A stretch of DNA of 64,000 nt from Amaurobius ferox (taxonomy: Eukaryota; Arthropoda; Arachnida; Araneae; Amaurobiidae), in NCBI GenBank assembly GCA_951213105.1, contig OX578152.1:98740568-98804567 (forward strand). Reading direction: 5' to 3'. Of the stretch, positions 25,332 to 36,223 are shown one piece after another; position 1 is the first letter of the stretch; the number at the start of each line of letters is the position of its first letter. The notes beneath the pieces are model-generated. The model worked only from the letters and a program-made list of their open reading frames with translations. It did not search any database and was not told where the DNA came from. A program made the translations under genes and the position numbers.

Positions 25332-27630
25332 CCACTTATAGCTTGTGAAATAGTTAACTTCTAATGCATCAAAGAATATCTAAAATATTTTCCCTTTATT
25401 TAATCTTTTCTTCCCCATTTTGCATACCAAGTTTGTAACAATTTAAATTAGATTTATTTATTTTAAGTATATTTTATTTAATTATTAAGTTTATTTTTAT
25501 TTAATAGTTTAATGAATGTAAATTGTCATAAACGTTGTTTTTAGTAAAACTCTAAAAGCAGTCGTCAAAGCTGTAATCCCACTTTTTATGTTAGTTATTT
25601 TGCAGGCAAATGAAATTTGTTTATATTTGGGTTTTTATCAATCAGCTAAAATTGATAAAAACCCAAATGCCTAATTGTTATTTGAAATTGTTAATAAGTA
25701 ATATCTATATTTATTAATTAGTAAATGAATCAATAAAGTAAAATTAAAAAAGTGTCATAAAACCACATTTACTTAGCAATTGAATTTAAAATTTTAATTA
25801 TTTTGCAGTAGCTTTTTATTTTATGTATTCTTAACTGCAGTACTACAATAATTGTAAATGTATTTCACTTACTGCAGATTTTTATTTAAGAAAAAAATCA
25901 TTCAAATATGTCCACGATCTAATCTGCTATTTTGTGTGTACCTATGTGTTGCAAATCAAACTAGAGGTGCTGATGAATCAATTTTGTAAACATTCCTGAA
26001 AAAAAGAAATTGGTTGTAGGATACTGCAATTGTAGTTTTACCAGGCATTTTATGAACCATATAGGACAGGCTTTGGGAGACTTTTTATGTGTGGGCCAGA
26101 TTTTATTTTAATGCATAATTTAATTTTTATAAGATACTAATCTTTATCAAATGCATAACCATACAACAAACCACTTCAAAACTAAATCTGATTCAACGGA
26201 ATTTATAAGAGGTTGTGATCTACCATATATATCTCGCCCCATTTCTCTCTATTTAAAGAATAACATTTATGGTCTCTTATTTCACTAGATCGGGGGTAGT
26301 CTATTTTCTAAGGGTAGATCAAACCCCATGTGGAATATAAAAATTTCAATTTTTAGCATTTTAAATTGAATGAATCATTTATATATATTGAATAATAGGA
26401 AGATAATGCAGCAAAACTTGGTGTAAAAAAATAAAATTAATGGTGCTGTCTGTTTTGAGTTGAGACTGCATCATTTTTTATGTTAGATAAGACTAGAGGT
26501 GGGCAAATAACACTTTTCTCAGATTCGAATATTTTAATATCCCAAATGCCTAATAGTTATATCAAATTATTAATAAATATTTATATTTATTAATTATTAG
26601 TAATGAATCAATAAAGTGAAATATAAAAAATGTCATGAAGCCACATTAATATAGAAATGAAAGTTTAAATTTTAATTATTTTACAGTAACTTTTTATTTT
26701 ATGTACTTTTATCTACATTACTGCAATAATTATAAATACATTTCACATACTACAAATTTTTATTTAACAAATCAAACATTCAAATATGTTCAGGATCTAT
26801 TCTGTTTTTTTGTGTGTTTGTGTTGCAAATTAAACTATAGGTTCTGATGAGTCGCTCTGAAATAACTGTTGATGGCAGTGATTAAATACTTCAACTGATA
26901 ATTCCTTCAAACAAAGATACAAATTTCCTTTTTCAGTAATTGAAAATGTTTTCACTTGGTGGAAACAGACTTTCTTCTAAGTACTTTTGAATTTCTTCTT
27001 CTGGAATATTGTGACTCTCCCCCTCACCCCAAGAACCTGCTGTGAATCATAGCACAATATTTGAATTTCTTCATGTGATGTTATATTCAAGATCTCAAAT
27101 ACTTTCTAGTATTCAAACATTCATAGATAATAGTTCCCCATTTCTAAATAAAGCCAATACATATATAATTTTCAATAACATTTAAAATTTTATTTGTGTA
27201 ATGCTTGTATTTCGCACCAGTGATGGCCCAAAGGAAAAATATTTGATGTGTCCAACTCGCAACTTTCTGTTAGAATTAATAGATTTCCGAATCATGCTCC
27301 CAGTGCGGAAACCAGTATTAGTCAACTCATTTCACTTTTGTTAAAGTTCATCAGCACCAAATAACTGATAACTACAGGCAGCAAAAAAATCCTGGAATTT
27401 AGAAACCTTTGTGGTGACCAATGAAATCAAGTCATACTGCACAGCCAACATAAAATTTATAGATGATCTCAGATTATGTGAGGCTGCAAGTCAATGTTAA
27501 TAATCACAATTCAGGGTTGATAACCTCAAGCTAGTTCACTAATGCTAGTTTTTGAGAGCATGATTTAAAATTTTTGTACACCCCTCTCCTGCATATTAAA
27601 AACAGGGGTGACGATGATCATGGTCTTAGT

Positions 27631-29250
27631 ATTTTCCCTACATACTTAGTATAACGTATAGGAAAAGTATTGTAACAGGGTAAAATATTCGACTTTTGAG
27701 TTTTCAACGGAAGAACATTAAAGTTTCAAGTATTCCTGAACTCGGATCAGATGTTTTTGAAGTGATGTGTATGGGTGTGTATGTATGTATGTATGTTAGT
27801 GTGTGTGTCTGTGGGTATGATTTCTCACAATTGAATAGGGTGTTTCAATTCTAATTTGGTACAATTATTGCAATCAGTGAGTACTGGAACCCCAGTCATT
27901 TAAAACACAAAATTGGATGTTCGGAGGACACACCTCCATTTTCGAATGAATTTTTGCAAAATTAAGACCTTCAATAATAATACTAAAATAATCATTTCAG
28001 ACAATTTTTCAGAAAATGAATAACAAATTTTAAAATGCTGGCATGAACCGTTAGTGAGATATTGTACATTTTTCACAAAAATTACATAATGATAAAAAAG
28101 TTGCGAGTATAATTTATTTTCCATATGCAATATTATACAACAAATCTGTTTGCATCACTCTCATGAATCTAGTTTGTTCCATTCATGATAGAAATTACTT
28201 ATTGTAATAGTTTTGTATTTTGATGCCAAGGAATTCGTCAATATTTATTTATTTCACAAGATATTATTTAGATGTCTATTGTATTTTAATAAAAATTTTG
28301 CACATGATGGTATGAATAAGTCATTCTTTTTTAAGGGTGAGCGTCAGTAAATCTTCTGCCCTATCCGCGCTTTGTTAACTTTCGCGGCACACGTTTTAAT
28401 CTGAAATTCTGCTTAAGCAGTTGCAAAATATTTTCTGATAGATAAAATGCAATGCTTAGATTATATTAAAACTAAATTTAATACCCAATAAAACATAGAA
28501 TATGTTTTTTATTTTAATTCAAAATATTTTTGCTTCTGCTATCTGTTGTCGTAATTTAATTCATACTGACTATTTTTATTTTTTAATGAACATTTTTAAA
28601 TGTCTATTCCTTCTAATACACTATTAAATGCAACAACAGATCGTATATTATAATGCCACAATCATGGAAACGTAATTGAACTTGGACTTGAAGACAAAGC
28701 TGCAGTCATCAGTGATGTACATTCAGATCCCCTTATCAAATTTATAGAATGAGAAATTACTTTCCGTGATTATGGCATTATTATATATGATCTGTTGTTG
28801 TATTTAATACTGTATTAGAAGGAATAAATATTTAAAAATGTTCGTTAAAAAATAAAAATAATCGGTATGAATTAAATTGCGACAACAGATGGCAGCACCA
28901 AAAATATTGTGAATTAAAATTAAAAATATATTCTATGTTTTATTGGGTATTAAATTTAGTTTTAATATAATCTAAGCATTGCATTTTACCTTTCAGAAAA
29001 TATTTCGCAACTGTTTGAGCAGAATTTCGGCGAAAACGTGTGCCGCGAAAGATAACAAAGCACGCATAGGGCAGAAGATTTACTGACGCTCACCCTGAAC
29101 TAATAAGTTGCCAAAAGTGCCCAATTTCAAAACAATACAGTAACAAAAGCAATGTGGTGTATATCTTGTACATCATTATTTCACTGTGAAAGAAGTGAGA
29201 TTATTGCATTATGTAGGGAAAGTTATGTGCTGCCCACATTAGATGTTATC
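27631..29250 (+). mobile_element. Unclassified hairpin-ended repeat, copy 1 (interrupted)
   Basis: The left end is a hairpin with TTTTCCCTA and TAGGAAAAG near 27632-27668. It is followed by AAGTATTGTAACAGGG, GAGTTTTCAACGG and TTTTTGAAGTGATGTGT, as in the copy at 60344. The right end (AGGGAAAGTTATGTGCTGCC, CCACAT) near 29215-29240 matches the ends at 46.4, 55.2 and 61.3 kb. The TTAA fold-back element sits inside. No transposase is seen. Confidence 0.65.
28331..29099. mobile_element. TTAA-flanked fold-back element, copy 1
   Basis: It starts TTAAGGGTGAGCGTCAGTAA and ends with the reverse complement (TTACTGACGCTCACCCTGAA, last TTAA mutated). The inverted arms run about 345 bp each (CCGCGCTTTGTTAACTTTCG against GAAAGATAACAAAGCACGC, and so on), leaving a loop of only about 70 bp. 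The TTAA flank suggests piggyBac-type mobilisation, but the terminus does not start CCC. Confidence 0.85.
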
Positions 29251-29437
29251 CTCATGGAGTCTAAGGCCAAACTATGTTGTAATTTAATGTGGTATATGTT
29301 GTATTATATTGACTGTTGGTCACCACAGAGATTTATAAAATTTCTGCACATTGTAGGTTTCTTCACTAACAGTATGGTTAATGTGTCTTACTGATGTAAT
29401 CTGGAAAAAACTAACTTTTTCACAGTAGCCAGTTGCT

Positions 29438-29710
29438 AGGGCACGGTAGCCCAGTGGTTAGCGCACGAGAATTTCACTCGGTAAACCCGGGTTCAATTCC
29501 CATCACTGCCAAAACTGCCGCTGTGTTCACGTGGAATACGATCACGTTAAACATGTGGATCCGCAAGTCCTGAGAGGTTGGTGGTAGGATAAGGAGGGTA
29601 TGGTCCCTATGGATGCCTCCCCCACTCGGTTCCGGTCTAAATTGAGTGGTGCTTCCCGGCTATCCAAACAGTTACCTTATACTTTTCTGGTAGGTCAGAT
29701 CTCAACAACA
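29438..29710 (+). mobile_element. tRNA-headed SINE
   Basis: A perfect 16 bp target duplication ACAGTAGCCAGTTGCT occurs at 29422-29437 and 29711-29726. The head has a box A (TAGCCCAGTGGTTAGCGC) and box B (GGTTCAATTCC) with tRNA spacing. The body is shared with the 5S-headed SINE. The tail ends CTCAACAACAACA. Its tail hairpin is degenerate (right outer arm damaged). Confidence 0.92.
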
Positions 29711-30383
29711 ACAGTAGCCAGTTGCTGAACTGGTATCGGGATACCAAACTTTGGATATTCCTCATCAGAGAAGTTTAAAGCTATAACTACACATTTTGAT
29801 TTTGAGGTAGAATTGTAACAAATTTTTTAATCTTAAGACTCAGTCTCTTTGTTGTCATAAACACATTGAAATACTATAGTTCTTTTTTAGGTCTATATCA
29901 CACTCACCAATAATAGGAAATAATAATTATAATATCTCTGAAAATGGTATGTTATATGGCCTAATTTATTTATGGAAAAAATTCATAGGGAACCTAAACC
30001 TATATTACAGTGTCTAGAAGTAATAGTGTGCCGACCGAGGCGAAAAACAGGTTCCCTAAAAACCGCCTCCGCCAGACGGTGTTGGTCTCGAATAAGTGGT
30101 CTAAAGCGGAGGAGTTAACATTGAGACTAATGGGAATTTATTGCAGATGAAATGATCGATAGCTTTTGAAATAACTGAAGAATTTGTGTGATTATTGTAA
30201 GTGGTATACACAAAAAGTCATTCGATTTTCAGAGAGATTGAGCTAGGGATATATTCGTAATTTTGAAATTTTATTTAACTTTATCTGTGGTCGTTCAAAC
30301 GTTTTGAGGTCCAAAATAATCAAGTTCATTCATCACAGTAACGTGAAATTCGGTATGACGTTTTCTCTTGTACATTTCAGTTC

Positions 30384-32600
30384 TTTCGATTTTGAAGCTT
30401 ATCGGGCTAACCCGTCCTGGATCCACCATAGGACTTTACTTGTTTTTAGAGAATAACTCGAAAATCAGAGAAAGTATGAAATCTAAATTTAATATATCGT
30501 TTCGTTTGGGGTTTATTTTAATTCTTTCAATTTTGAACCGTATCGGGAAGAATAACTCAAAATTCGGAGCATCTAGAATGTCTAAATTTAATCATTGTCC
30601 TTTGGGATATATTACATTTCATCGCTTTTCGAACCTTATCGGGCTAGCCTGTCATAGAAATTTACTCTTAAATTACTTTTTCAAGAATAATTCGATCAAT
30701 CGGAGTAGCTAAAAAATGTAAATTTAGTATATCATTTCCTTTTGGATGGATTTTAATTTAGATTTTGAACATCATCGGGCTAGCCCGTCTTGGGGCCGCT
30801 GAAGAATGCTTTCATTTTTGAAAAATAACTCGAGAACCGCAATAGCTAAAAATTCCAAGTTGAACATGTCGTTGGCTTTTGTGGTATATTTAAGTTTCTT
30901 CGGATTTGAACTTTATCGGGGTAGCCCGACATGGGAATGGACCCGTTTTTTTAGAATAACTGGAAAATCGGGCAACTAAAAAATATAAATTTAGTACATC
31001 CTTATCTTTTGGGGAATATTTTAATTCCTTCGATTTTGAACCGTATCGGGCGAATCCGTTTTGGGCCCGCCTTAGAAATTCACTTTTTGGAGGGAATAAT
31101 TCTAGAACGGGAGTATCTAAAAGTTCCAAATTTAGAATGTTGTTGTCATTTGTGGTATATCTTAAGATATTAAGATTAGCTCATTGGATTTAAAACCTTA
31201 TCGTGCTAGCCCATCCTGGGCCCAACAAAAAGAATGTACTCGTTTTTTAAAAATAACTCCAAAACTGTAGCAGCTTGAATGTCTAAATTTAGTATATCAT
31301 TATATTTTAGAGTATATTTTATTTATTTGGGTTTTGAACCTTATCAGGCTAGCCCGACGCAGAAATGTACTGGTATTTCGAGAATAACTCGAAAATCGAA
31401 GCAGCTAAATAAATTAAAATTTAGTATATCATTTTCTTTTGGGGTAGTTTAATATTTTCGAATTTGAACCGTATCGGGGTAGCCCGTCCTGGGCCCGACA
31501 TATTAATACACTAGTTTTTTAAATAACTTAAGCATAGCAGCCGAAATATTTTATATATCATTGTTTTAGGAGTATATTTTAATTTTTTAGATTTTGAAAC
31601 TTATTGGGCCAGCCGGATTTAGGCCCGGCTTAGGAATGCACTCATTTTGGGGGAATATTTCGAGAAATGAGAAGCTGAAAATTCCAAGTTTAGCACGATC
31701 GCATTCCTAAGGCGGATTCAAGACGGGCTAGCCTGATGAGGTTCAAATTATAAATTATGATAAACTCCAAAAGAAATTGATATACTAAATTTAGATTTTT
31801 AGCTGCTCCGATTTATGAGCCATTCTCGAACAACGAGTACATTATCACTATGTCGGGCCCAAGACGGTTGAGCCCGAAAGGTTCAAAATCCAAAGAAATA
31901 AAATATATCCTAAAAGACAATGGTATACTAAATTTAGATATTCTAGCTGCTACAGTTTTGGAGTTATTCTTAAAAAATGAGTACATTCTTCTTGTTGGGA
32001 CCGGGACAGGCTAGCCCGATCAGGTTTTAAATCCAATGATCTAAGACATACCGCAAATGACAATGACATTCTAAACTTCAAACTTTTAAATACTCCGGTT
32101 CTAGAGTTATTCCCCCAAAAAGTGAATTTCTAAGGCGGACCCAAAATGGGTTCGTCCGATACGGTTCAAAATCGAAGGAATTGAAATATTCCCCAAAAGA
32201 TTAGGATATACTAAATTTATATTTTCTAGTTGCCCCGATTTTCCAGTTATTCTAAAAAAATGTGTCCATTCCTATGTCGAACCCAGGACTTGCTACTCCG
32301 ATAAAGTTCAAATCCAAAGAAACTTAATTATACCCCAAAAGCTAACGACATGTTAAACTTGGAAGTTTTAACTACTTCGGTTCTCGCGTTATTCTTCAGA
32401 AACGAATGCATTCTTCAGCTGATCCAAGACGGGCTAGCCCGATGAGGTTCAAAATCTAGATTAAAATCCATCCAAAAGGAAATGATATACTAAATTTACA
32501 TTTTTTATCTACTCCGATTGATCGAGTTATTCTTGAAAAGAGTAAATTTCTATGGCGGTCCCAAGACGGGCTAGCCCGATATGGTCCTTTTGAACCCGAT
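30384..32600. repeat. Giant palindrome of about 140 bp tandem units (foldback-like)
   Basis: The core motif TCGGGCTAGCCCGTC recurs about every 130-150 bp: forward near 30405, 30640, 30776, 30917, 31047, 31200, 31346, 31476 and 31605. It then recurs inverted near 31725, 31860, 32015, 32150, 32295, 32437 and 32575. Each unit also carries AATAACTCGAAAATCGGAG, CTAAATTTAGTATATC and TTTTGGGG. Unit-specific differences are mirrored across an apex near 31670, so the whole array was inverted-duplicated, not only its units. No protein is encoded. Confidence 0.9.
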
Positions 32601-32682
32601 TAATGCGTATCATTTCCCTCTGGACAGAAAAGCATAGAACAAATTCAATGGATTTCGATTGTTTTTACACCCCATAAAACAA

Positions 32683-32760
32683 TTGTTCCCAACCACTCAA
32701 GTAGCTGCTCATGCCTTAGGGCGAGTCGAGTGGTCTGTGTTTTTGACCTCATAAAACAAG
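32683..32760 (+). repeat. Solo SINE-tail hairpin module
   Basis: Outer arms ACCACTC (32693-32699) and GAGTGGT (32728-32734) are exact complements. The inner stem is CTC (32708-32710) with GAG (32723-32725). The layout is the same as at 40.1 and 53.5 kb. Confidence 0.7.
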
Positions 32761-32915
32761 GGGCGGTTATACTATATACTGGTATGGTATATAAATTAAC
32801 CCCTGATCGTATTAATGACATGCATGCATTTGCGTTTATCTAAAAATACTATCGTATAATGGAAGAAGTGCTTGAGATCATACCTCTCATTACTTGAACA
32901 ATTGCAATAGTCCTC

Positions 32916-33161
32916 CATCTGGGATGGGCTCAGTGGTTAGAGTGCGGGGATTGCACTCGGACGACGCAAGTTCGATACCCGACTCTGTCGTGTTAACGAG
33001 GAGTTCGGGCACATTAAATATGTGGGCCATCCTTCAGAGAGGTTGTTGGTAGAGGAAGGAGGGTACGGTCCCTGTGGATACCGTCCCCACTGGGTTTCGA
33101 TCTAAATTGGGTGGCACGTCCCGGCCTTCCAAACAGATACCAGTTCTGAGTCAAAGAAGAA
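32916..33161 (+). mobile_element. tRNA-headed SINE, second copy
   Basis: The target duplication CAATAGTCCTC lies at 32905-32915 and 33162-33172. The head has GGGCTCAGTGGTTAGAGTG (box A) and AGTTCGATACC (box B). The body matches the other two SINEs (GAGAGGTTGTTGGTAG, GGAGGGTACGGTCCCTGTGG). The tail is cut short after TCCCGGCCTTCCAAACAG, so the hairpin is incomplete. Confidence 0.9.
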
Positions 33162-33904
33162 CAATAGTCCTCTATATATGGTTCATATTGGACATAGAAA
33201 TCCAGAATTGTAAATCACAGCATTCGATCGTCGATCACCTCTGACTTTACCACGATCCTCGATTTGCCTGTGGCGGTATTACTAATAGGTTATGACGAAG
33301 CTGTCAAGATGAAAACTATGTGATGATATTTGCAATCTCTAAGGAACTTACTTGAAGGAAAATCGTTTCAACACAAAATAACTAAAAAACTATTTCAAAT
33401 AAAAAAAACTGCTCCCAGGTGTCATAGGACCTGACTTGAATTGTTATGGTATCGAATTTCGTAGTTGGTGGTCGCTTAGATTTTCCGCCACACGACCAAC
33501 AGAAGAACAAACAGATAAGCAGACATCTTATTTTTATCAGGGAAGACAAGGGTCTCCTCAAATAATTTACGACCAAATAACTTTTCTTTTCTATAAATGA
33601 AGTAAATAAATGAAAGGAAGGGAGATATTGACACATTTTTGCTCTGCTTGGCATCTGTTTTTTTTTTCCCCTGCTTGCTTTCTTCAAACAAAAGCACGTG
33701 CTGATTCCTTAGCAGAGACATATATCAAAGTGTCTCTCCGCCTCAAGAGATGGCCCATTGAAAATAGAGATTAGAAACTGCGCGAGCACTTTTAACCCCA
33801 ACTACAACAGATGTCGAATAGTTGTCGTCCATCTGCTGTTTTTATTATGCGGTCGCGTTTCTAATCTCCAAGGCCCTAATCTAACCAGGTTCCACTATTC
33901 ATTA

Positions 33905-34030
33905 TGACTTGAAATTTAGCATGTCATTGTATTTTGTAGTACATTTTGATTCTTTCAATTTTGAATTTTACTGGTTCAGCCCGTCCCTGGATCCGCACAT
34001 GCGATCGGGAATGTGTTTTTTCAGAGTCTC
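33905..34030 (+). repeat. Isolated unit of the 30.4-32.6 kb repeat
   Basis: It shows the same block order as the palindrome units: GAAATTTAGCATGTCATTG, TTTGATTCTTTCAATTTTGA, CAGCCCGTCCCTGGATCCGC, then TGTGTTTTTTCAGA. It lies about 1.3 kb beyond the main array. Confidence 0.6.
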
Positions 34031-35424
34031 GTTTCCGCATAAAAAGAAAACGCGATATGTATTCCGTAACTAGACATCTGCAAATGTATCGAATAAACTA
34101 TTAATTACATTACTTTGTAATATATTTTTTATTATATTGTTTTCAATTTTATTCAACTTTAATTTTATATTTGTTGTAAAATTTCTTTTTACGAAATAGA
34201 ATTTGGCATCATCTACCTTTTGGCACTTTATTGTTGTTTTCATTTTCACTCAAGCGACTGTCAGGTTCGTCTGGTAAATAATTTACCGGGATGATTATGA
34301 TTTATCTATAATATTACCATATAAAATAAATTAGGGATTACTTGTATTTGCATGCCTTCAAATTTAGTGGACCACTTTGCTCTAATGCCGTGAAAATAAA
34401 AATAAAACATTTTGCTTGGAATAAGTTTTGGTGTCTGTTTTCAAGAATTTGGTTGAAATGAAGAATTTTAGTGCTGTTTGTCATATGAAACTTTATTTGT
34501 TTTTACCATTCTAGATTTGTATATTTAAACCCTTATGCTTGGTAATATTTTTGTACTTTTCCTACATAATGCTATCGTATTGTTTACTGCCAACATTGTT
34601 TTTACTGGAATGCTCGTTTCTTTCATTTTAATTTAATGCTAAGAGATGAAGTTTCTATTGTTTATTTTTGCTTACAGTTACTGCATTCTAGGAAAAGCAT
34701 TATCTAATAAAATAGTCAAGTGTAATGTAAAGCACCAAAGTCTTTTGCTAATTGTACAGTTTAGTTCTATAACTTTTATTTCAAAACAGTATATATATCT
34801 ATTTTTAAATATTCAATAAAAGTTCAAATTCAACATCAGAAAACAGCAGCAACTTCAGACATATATATATAAAAAAAAATTAGTTAAATTGTTGTGTCAT
34901 ACTTTGATATTTATTAGATTATGATAAGGACCTAAATTTTGTTTAACTGGCATAGCATATCATTTTTATACGAAGTATAATCCATCAAATACAAAGGACA
35001 GCTTTCAAAATCATTGAAACCATTTTTAACTTAGTGAATGGAATCTTTACAAATATCAAAACTTGTGAAAGAACTCTCTCACCCAACCCCATATGCATAA
35101 AATTCGAAGCTTGAAAAGAGGGATATTTTTTCAAACTTCAAATGTGAAAAAAATGACCTTTTACTAAAATTAAAAAAAGAATGTTATAAAAAATTATACT
35201 TTAATAAAATTAAATTCTACATCTGTATGATCTCAACAAAATATGAACACTAAAATATGTTTCCTGTTAAAATAATGCTATATGCAGAGCAAATATATTG
35301 AATTTATTAGAAGTTTTCTGTGGCATTTAAAAAAAAAAAAAAATTGTCAAGTTATTTTGTTTTGCTGAAAATATTTTTATTCTGTTTTTTTTTACAGCAT
35401 TACATTTTTCTTTTATAAAACTTA
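34031..35424. other. AT-rich intergenic sequence left of the hAT element
   Basis: No recognisable gene or element. Low-complexity A/T tracts only. Confidence 0.5.
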
Positions 35425-35836
35425 CAACTCGGCAGTGGCGCACCCACGGGGGGGGCCGAGGGGGCCCTGGCCCCCCCCTTGGGCTGACAAAGCAAAACGC
35501 GAAGGGCGCTGTCAGCACAAGGGAGAACTAGGTCTGCCTTCGAGAAAGTATAAAAAAAAACATTTACAACCATTATTGTAATAAATAATTTTAATCATTG
35601 TGAAGAAAACAATTCCAGCATATCCCAACACTTACACTGAATGTAATTATACATATAAAGCTCTTTATCGTACTGTGCAAATTATAAATTAATTCGCACT
35701 AAAGGCGCCAATTCTGGAAACCCGTTTTTCTTAGGACGTTTCTACCTGTGATTGAATTTAACTAATGGACTCGTCCAAAATCACGTGACCCAAATGCCTT
35801 CTCGCTGGAGTCGTACTATACCAGTGCTGTGTAGAC

Positions 35837-35870
35837 TGACGTCACAGGCGCCTCCGTGGCCCTATATAAA
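35837..35870 (+). promoter_or_regulatory. hAT promoter: palindromic CRE plus TATA box
   Basis: TGACGTCA (35837-35844) is a perfect cAMP-response element. TATATAAA begins 19 bp further on (35863-35870), about 355 bp upstream of the transposase ATG. The arrangement suits a Pol II core promoter inside the element; factor binding is inferred. Confidence 0.7.
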
Positions 35871-36223
35871 GAGTGAACGGCGGGGAAGCGGCTGTTCGCT
35901 CGAAAACTCGAGGATTTCGTTTACCCAGTGAGAAAATTGTGGAAGTGAATAAATAGATCGTGCCAACGCTTCGCGAATTAAGTGTTGCTGTGAGTTGAAA
36001 TAAAGTGCGACGTTACGACACAAGGTGATAACAGTGAATTGGTAGTTTCGGAACGAGGGCCTGCGTGGTGAATAGCTGAATTTAATAATGGTCCTGAACT
36101 TTGAACTGATCTTACAGTGAAATGCATCTTTAACGATCAGTGTGTGTGTATATGTGCGTATTTCGGCTATATAGCAAATTTTGTTCTTGAATAACTGAGG
36201 AGCAAGGTAAAAAAAAAAAGACA

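Larger units (their letters stand above)
24927..27012 (+). repeat. Tandem duplication, copy B (interrupted by a SINE)
   Basis: Homologous to copy A from the GAGATAGCCACTTATAGC start to TTCTTCTGGAATAT near 27010. It is interrupted at its very start by the SINE at 24948-25331. It again carries two internal blocks (about 25660-25980 and 26538-26850). Differences from copy A are scattered substitutions and small indels, so the duplication is not recent. Confidence 0.85.

Noticed and set aside
29438..29520. A functional tRNA gene
   Set aside because: Box A and box B are present, but no cloverleaf with paired acceptor stem can be read and the sequence continues into the SINE body.
30368..30712. 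114-codon frame on the + strand within the palindrome
   Set aside because: It runs through three non-coding repeat units and its sequence simply follows the unit period. No domain and no neighbouring unit keeps the frame.
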